From NCBI RefSeq assembly GCF_042477335.2, contig NC_091260.1, forward strand, positions 58,119,501 through 58,183,500: a stretch of 64,000 bases of DNA, in the 5' to 3' direction. Each line of letters opens with the position of its first letter. The first letter of the stretch is position 1. Shown in pieces: positions 58,613 to 64,000 of this stretch. The notes beneath the pieces are model-generated. The model did not search any database and was not told where the DNA came from. It saw only the letters and a list, made by a program, of their open reading frames with translations. This stretch comes from Ovis canadensis. Lineage: Eukaryota; Chordata; Mammalia; Artiodactyla; Bovidae. Made by a program: the position numbers and the translations under genes.

Positions 58613-59083
58613 ACTTGTACCAGTATTTTTAAGGTTGATATAATTGAGTTTAATCTTCATGTCTTTCGAAACTTAAAAACTGACTTTTGCAAGCACCTAA
58701 AGTCAAAAGGCATCATGAGAAACATATTGTGACATACATCTTAAAAATCAGTAAATATATCATTTGTGGAGCTTATTGAGAGTAATGTGAGAGTCACTTT
58801 TTGAGATTTTGAAATTATTTCTAATATAAACAATATAAGAATGTTTCAACCTTATATTATTGTCTTTTAGTGTATTTCAGTATCAACATACTATAACTAT
58901 AAACAGTCAACTGATATACCTTGACACCTGAAATTCCATTAAATTCAGTGTAATCACTGTTCTTTCATAAAAAAAAAAAATTTGAATCCTTGATCTACTT
59001 TCTGGTGTCTACTTATACCTCTATGTTTACATTTGCATTGAATTCTTGATCTCATTTGCTACAGCTACTCTCTTCTCCAGGGC
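58613..59083. other. Unique intergenic sequence
   Basis: No gene or repeat recognised. An A-run lies at 58969-58980. Confidence 0.55.
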
Positions 59084-59298
59084 TTTCCTGAAAGCTCAGC
59101 TGGTAAAGAATCCACCTGCAATGCCGGAGACACAGATGATTCCTAGGTTTGAGCCTCCTCCCTGGAGGAGGGCATGACAATCCACTCTAGTACCCTTGCC
59201 TGGAAAATCTCATGGGCAGAGAAGCTTTCTGGGCTGCAGTCCATGGGGTTACAAAGACTCAGACAGAACTGAGGGACTAAGCACAGCACACAGCACAT
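59084..59298 (+). mobile_element. Bov-tA SINE, diverged
   Basis: GGGCTTTCCTGAAAGCTCAG, AAGAATCCACCTGCAATGCC, TCCCTGGAGGAGGGCATGAC, GGGCTGCAGTCCATGGGGTT and the end AGACTCAGACAGAACTGAGG with a CAGCACACAGCACATAG tail. Confidence 0.92.
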
Positions 59299-60699
59299 AG
59301 GTATATAAAGAATATTTGTTGAAAGAAAGGTGAATTGTGAAGAGTTAATTTCTCTAGTTACTTTACTTTATACCCCAATCTTTTCCTTCTCACAATACTC
59401 AAAACCTGCCTGAATGAACTTAACAATAGTTACTAAACAATAGAAGCAAAATTAATTTAAGTGTTTAGTACATTAATATCAATGCATGATATCATATTCA
59501 TACATGTTTATATAATGAATGTAAATAAACCTGTTTGTGATTTTCATGGCTCTCAGAACAACTTATAACTCTTTTAAGATAAGAAAAGTGATAGTGGAAC
59601 TAAATTTATTTCCCCCTTTTCCATAATAGCAATAGCAGGAGATACATCAGGTAATGTGCTTTTGGTTATCTGTATGAAGTCATATATTCAATAATCATAG
59701 AGCAAGCTTGCTATTTTAAATGCAAATTGGGAAGAAAAAGTTTTCTGCTTTGTGTGTGTATTCACTTCCAATGTTCTTGTTTCTATTCAATAAGTTATCT
59801 CATTCCATCTGGTATGGAACACTGTGGTGTTATTTGCACTGTCATCTAGATTGTTTATGTATAGATACAGTAGGGGAGAACACTTGTTTGATCATGTGAA
59901 GTTATGTTAAAATAAGACAAATAAATGCCCACAGGTAGTTCATCAAGGTGAAAATTAAGCTGTCTTTCTAAACTAGAAGTCGAAAGCAAGGAAACAACAT
60001 AAAAATAAGAAAAGAAAGGTGTCTGTGTATAAAGAGAAATTGAGTGAATCAGGCAGACACTGAGCATGGAATCTAAGTATCCTGAAAGAGTGTTTGAAAT
60101 GTTAAGATTCATTCTTGTCTCTTTTCTTAATGACTTCCCCATCTTCATCAAAAATTGCTACAATAACATTTACCAGATATTTAGGACACAAATGTAAAGA
60201 CCATACTCTAGGACACAAAATTGTAAATAACCTTCTTTGTAAGATTCTTCTAAAAGGATGAGAAATTATTCCACAGGTGAGAACATTAAATAAATGTGAA
60301 ATAAAATCAAAATTAGAAAATACTCTGGACACACTTTCAAAGGATTTGTAATTAATTCTTCAGAGCAGAAGCCCTCCCTCCTAACAAATATGTATCACTT
60401 ACTCACTTATATGATTTACAGTATCCTAGATCAATTAGATCACCCACCTATAAAAAGCAACTCAAAATATTCCAGCTTAAATAAGATGAAACTTTAGCTT
60501 TCATGTGAAAGAATTCTCAAGTTGGGCAGGTAGGATGATTCTCAAAATCATCAGGAACATAGGTTCTAGCTGTCTTCTACTTTGTCTTAGCAAATGGCTT
60601 TTAATTTCAAAGTCATTGCAAGGTCCTAGAAAACACTTGAAACTTACATCCCTCCCTCTGCGTTTGAGGAAGCAGAGGTGAAGTAAGGTGGGTAATGAG
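59299..60699. other. Unique intergenic sequence
   Basis: No gene or repeat recognised. The minus-strand open frames at 59855-60151 and 60102-60332 have no domain that I know. Confidence 0.55.
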
Positions 60700-60808
60700 G
60701 CTGTATACTCTTGCCTGGAAAATCCCATGGATGGAGTAGCCTGGTAGGCTACAGTTCATGGGGTTGCAAAGAGTTGGACACGACGGAGCAACTTCACTCA
60801 CTCACTCA
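60700..60808 (+). mobile_element. Bov-A SINE, head missing
   Basis: TATACTCTTGCCTGGAAAAT, CCATGGATGGAGTAGCCTGG, GGTTGCAAAGAGTTGGACAC, then the ACTCACTCACTCATT tail. Confidence 0.9.
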
Positions 60809-62068
60809 TTACAACTCCCACTAAACAACTGCTTGTAGTCAGAGTCAGTCACAAGTTTATAGCTAATGGCAGGGGAGACTGAGAACTATAGTCTATCAGC
60901 TTGTAAAACTGACACAACCAACAGCACAGTGTTACTGTTATTAAGGAGGAACAGGTGAAGGGGTATATGTGTTGGCAAATAAGTCTCTGCCAAGGTCTTC
61001 AGTAGAGTTATACTACACTTTATTTTCTAGGTATTAAAAAATTACCCTTATCTATATTGTTTTATAATCAACATGTAATGATGGGATTATTTTCCCAAAC
61101 CATGAGGTTTTATAAACCATTAGGCTTAATAAACCATTGCATTTAGTAATAAATTACCTGGATTCCTGTTTGTTCTTTATCATAATATTTTTATATATGA
61201 TTTTGGGAGGTTATTTCATGGCACTGAGCTGTCAATTTATTTAATCCAAAATGCCTATTATTTTTAAATTTGATTACCCATCAAAATGTTTGCTGTCCTT
61301 TATATGTTTTTCTACTTGACACACATAAAATGATCACATACTGATAAACATTTTTCTGGAAACTACCACAGTCATAATCCTAAATGTAATTTAGAAGGTA
61401 AATTCTAATACAATTTTTTTTAAAAAGTAGACACTATATTTAACAGTAATATATTCTAAACAATTGATAGTTTCCTAAATTTTCATTTTCATTGTGACTT
61501 TCAATAAATATAATGTGAATTTAATTTGTTTTCATAATAAGTGATTGGTAAATTCATTAATTCACTTTACAAATAATCACCTATTATGTGTCTATTATTC
61601 AAGTGCTTAAAATATATAGTAAGAAAATAGCAATGGATTAGTTTATCAGTTAATAGAAAAAATATGTATATAAGACAAGAAATATGGTTGTATGGAAGCA
61701 TATAGCTAACAGAATAATTATTTTCAACAGATATAGGAACACTTTTCTTAGCAGGATTGGAGTGGCTATCAACTATCCACATAAAGTTGGTGGAAAGAAC
61801 ATTGGACATATGAATCTGGAGTTCTGGTGAGAAGAGTTAGTTTTAGCATAAATCTTTGGAACACATCAGCATATTGACAAAGCCATGGAAATGGATATGA
61901 AGTTAGAATCCCAACATAAAAAGAGAAAACTTGTAATGTTAATCATCATGATATACAAGCATCCATCCAAAGATGTTGAAAAGAAGTAGATAGGGAGAGA
62001 CAGGGAAAAGAAAACAAGCACTTCTGGAAAATGTTTAAGTGAAAGTACAGTTTCCCGGAGAAAGATGT
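60809..62068. other. Unique AT-rich intergenic sequence
   Basis: No gene or repeat recognised. The 80-codon minus-strand frame at 61567-61809 has no domain that I know. Confidence 0.55.
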
Positions 62069-64000
62069 GTTCAGTTCAGTTGTTCAGTCCTGTTTGACTC
62101 TTTGCAACCTTGTGGACTGAAGCATGCCAGGCTTCCCTGTCCATAACCAACTACCAGAGCTTACTCATGTCCATTGAGTCAGTGATGCCATTCAATAATC
62201 TCATCCTCTGTTATCTGCTTCTCCCCCTGTCTTAAATCTTTCCCAGCATCAGGGTCATTTCTAATGAGGAAGTTTTTCTCATCAGGTTGCCAAAGTTTTG
62301 GAGTTTCAGCTTCAGCTGAATATTCCAGAAAGTGAGTCCTTCAGTGAATATTCAGGATTGATTTCCTTTAGGATGGACTGGTTGAGTCTCCTTGCAAGCC
62401 AAGGAACTCTCAAGATCTCCAACAACACAGTTCAAAAGTATCAATTCTTCAGCATGCAACTTTCTTTATAGTCCAACTCAAACATCCATAAATGACTACT
62501 GGAAAAACCATAGCTTTGACTAGATGGATCTTTGTTGGCAAAGTAATGTCTGCTTTTTAATATGCTGTCTAGGTTCATCATAGCTTTCCTTCCAAGGAGC
62601 AAGAGTCTTTTAATTTCATGGCTGGAGTCACCATCTGCAGTGATTTTTGAACACAAGAAAATAGTCTGTCACTGTTTCCACTGTTTCCCCATCTATTTGC
62701 CATGAGGTGATGGGACCAGATGCCGTGATCTTCATTTTCTAATGCTGAGTTGTAAGCTAACTTTTTCACTCTCCTCTTTCACTTTCATCAAGAGGCTCTT
62801 TAGTTCTTCCACACTTTCTGCCATATGGTGGTTCATCTGCATACGTGAAGTTATTGACATTTCTCCTGGCAATCTTGATCCCAGCTTGTGCTTCATCCAG
62901 TCTGGTATTTCACATACTGTAAACTGCATAGAAGTTAAATAAACGGTGACAATATTCAGCCTTGACATACTTCTTTCCTAATTTGGAACCAGTCTATTGT
63001 TCCATGTCCAGTTCTAACTGTTACTTCTTCACCTGCATACAGATTTCTCAGGAGGCAGGTCAGATGGTCTGGTATTCCCATCTCTTTCAGAATTTTCCAC
63101 AATTTATTGTGATCCATACAGTCAAAGGCTTTGGCATAGCCAATAAAGCAGAAATAAATGTTTTTCTGGAACTCTCTTGCCGTTTCGATGATCCAAGGGA
63201 TGTTAGCAATTTGATGTCTGGTTCCTCTGCCTTTTCTAGATTCAGCTTTAACATCTGAAAGTTCATAGTTCACATACTTTTGAAGCCTGGCTTGGAGAAT
63301 TTTGAACATTACTTTGCTAGTGTGTGAGATGAGTGCAATTGTGCGGTTTTTGAACATTCTGTGGCATTGCCTTTCTTTGGGATTGGAATGAAAACTGAGC
63401 TTTTCCAGTCCTGTTCCCATTGCTGAGTTTTCCATATATGCTGGTATATTGAGTGCAGCACTTTCGCAGCATCATCTTTCAGGATTTGAAATAGCTCAAC
63501 TGGAATTCTATCACCTCCACTTGCTTTCTTCATAGTGATTCTTCCTATGGCCCGCTTGACTTCACATTCCATGATGTCTGGCTCTAGGTGAGTGATCACA
63601 CCATCATGGTTATCTGGATTATTAAGATCTTTTTTATTAATAGTTATTCTGTGTATTCTTGGCACCTTATTAATATCTCTTGTTTCTGTTAGGTCCATAT
63701 TGTTTCTGTCTTTATTGCTCCCATCTTTACATGAAATTTCCCCTTGGTATCTCTAATTTTCTTAAGGAGATCTCTAGTCCTTTCCATTCTATTATTTTCG
63801 TCTATTCCTTTGCACTGATCACTGAAGAAGGCTCTCTTATCTCTCCTAGCTATTCTTTGGAACTCTGCTTTCAAATGGATATATCTTTCCTTTTCTCCTT
63901 GCCTTAGCTTCTATTCTTTTCTCAGCTATTTTTAAGGCCTCCTCAGACAACCATTTTGTCTTTTGCATTTCTTTTACCTGGGGATGGATTTGATCACTGC
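62069..64000 (-). mobile_element. BovB LINE, minus strand, runs off the window
   Basis: The tail side is at 62069-62090 (TTCAGTTCAGTTGTTCAG). Reading the minus strand back from the window end: linker (MKAEFQRIARRDKRAFFSDQ, about 63870), RT start (ASGGDRIPVELFQILKDDAA, about 63520), FIGYAKAFDCMDHNKLWKIL (about 63140; the usual IDYAKAF is IGYAKAF), then broken frames through the post-RT region, where the catalytic YADD block is disrupted near 62830-62860, and the C-terminal domain. Frameshifts and a small insertion near 62310-62345 make it inactive. More of its 5' part should lie beyond 64000. Confidence 0.94.

Overview
This is a gene-poor, AT-rich stretch of a ruminant (Pecora, most likely bovid) nuclear genome. 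The diagnosis rests on repeats that occur together only in ruminants: the RTE-type LINE BovB with its ACTGA-type tail, the tRNA-Glu-derived SINE Bov-tA, and young L1_BT copies with their own 3' UTR. I see no functional protein-coding gene, no rRNA or tRNA gene, no CRISPR array and no bacterial-style operon. All long open frames are LINE remains, their antisense shadows, or one RPS6 retrocopy.

Layout. 1-3.4 kb: AT-rich sequence with one short L1 3' end. 3.4-5.2 kb: an old DNA-transposon-like repeat split by a BovB. 5.5-8.2 kb: a Bov-tA and a truncated BovB. 8.46-12.2 kb: the longest L1, holding most of ORF2, with an older L1 3' end behind it. 13.05-15.29 kb: a 5'-inverted L1 inside a Bov-tA. 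17.8-19.64 kb: a beta-actin processed pseudogene that is itself 5'-inverted and is interrupted by another 5'-inverted L1. 20.8-25.4 kb: SINEs, rearranged BovB pieces and an old L2. 27.2-28.65 kb: a 5'-inverted L1 with an 18-bp target-site duplication (TSD). 29.77-33.41 kb: a near-full-length BovB. 35.55-37.1 kb: a 5'-inverted L1 with two tandem 3' ends, then a BovB. 38-44.7 kb: mostly old or unique sequence with MIR, L2 and Bov-tA. 44.79-45.62 kb: a full-length RPS6 retrocopy with one stop. 46.3-50 kb: an L1 3' end, an old LTR-like repeat, Bov-tA copies and two BovB. 50.38-51.67 kb: a 5'-inverted L1. 53-57.2 kb: an old L1, BovB pieces (one inverted) and Bov-tA. 57.2-62 kb: unique sequence with two MIR-like copies. 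62.07 kb to the end: a minus-strand BovB running off the window.

How the parts relate. L1 and BovB encode endonuclease plus reverse transcriptase and copy themselves by target-primed reverse transcription. The L1 machinery also copies cellular mRNAs, which explains the ACTB and RPS6 retrocopies. Bov-tA has no coding capacity and is thought to be mobilised by BovB. Every ORF2 here is broken, so none of these copies looks able to move on its own.

The most unusual feature is the excess of 5' inversions (twin priming). Five of the six L1_BT insertions that extend into ORF2 are inverted, as is the ACTB retrocopy, and two BovB loci look the same. I found no credible undescribed gene system.
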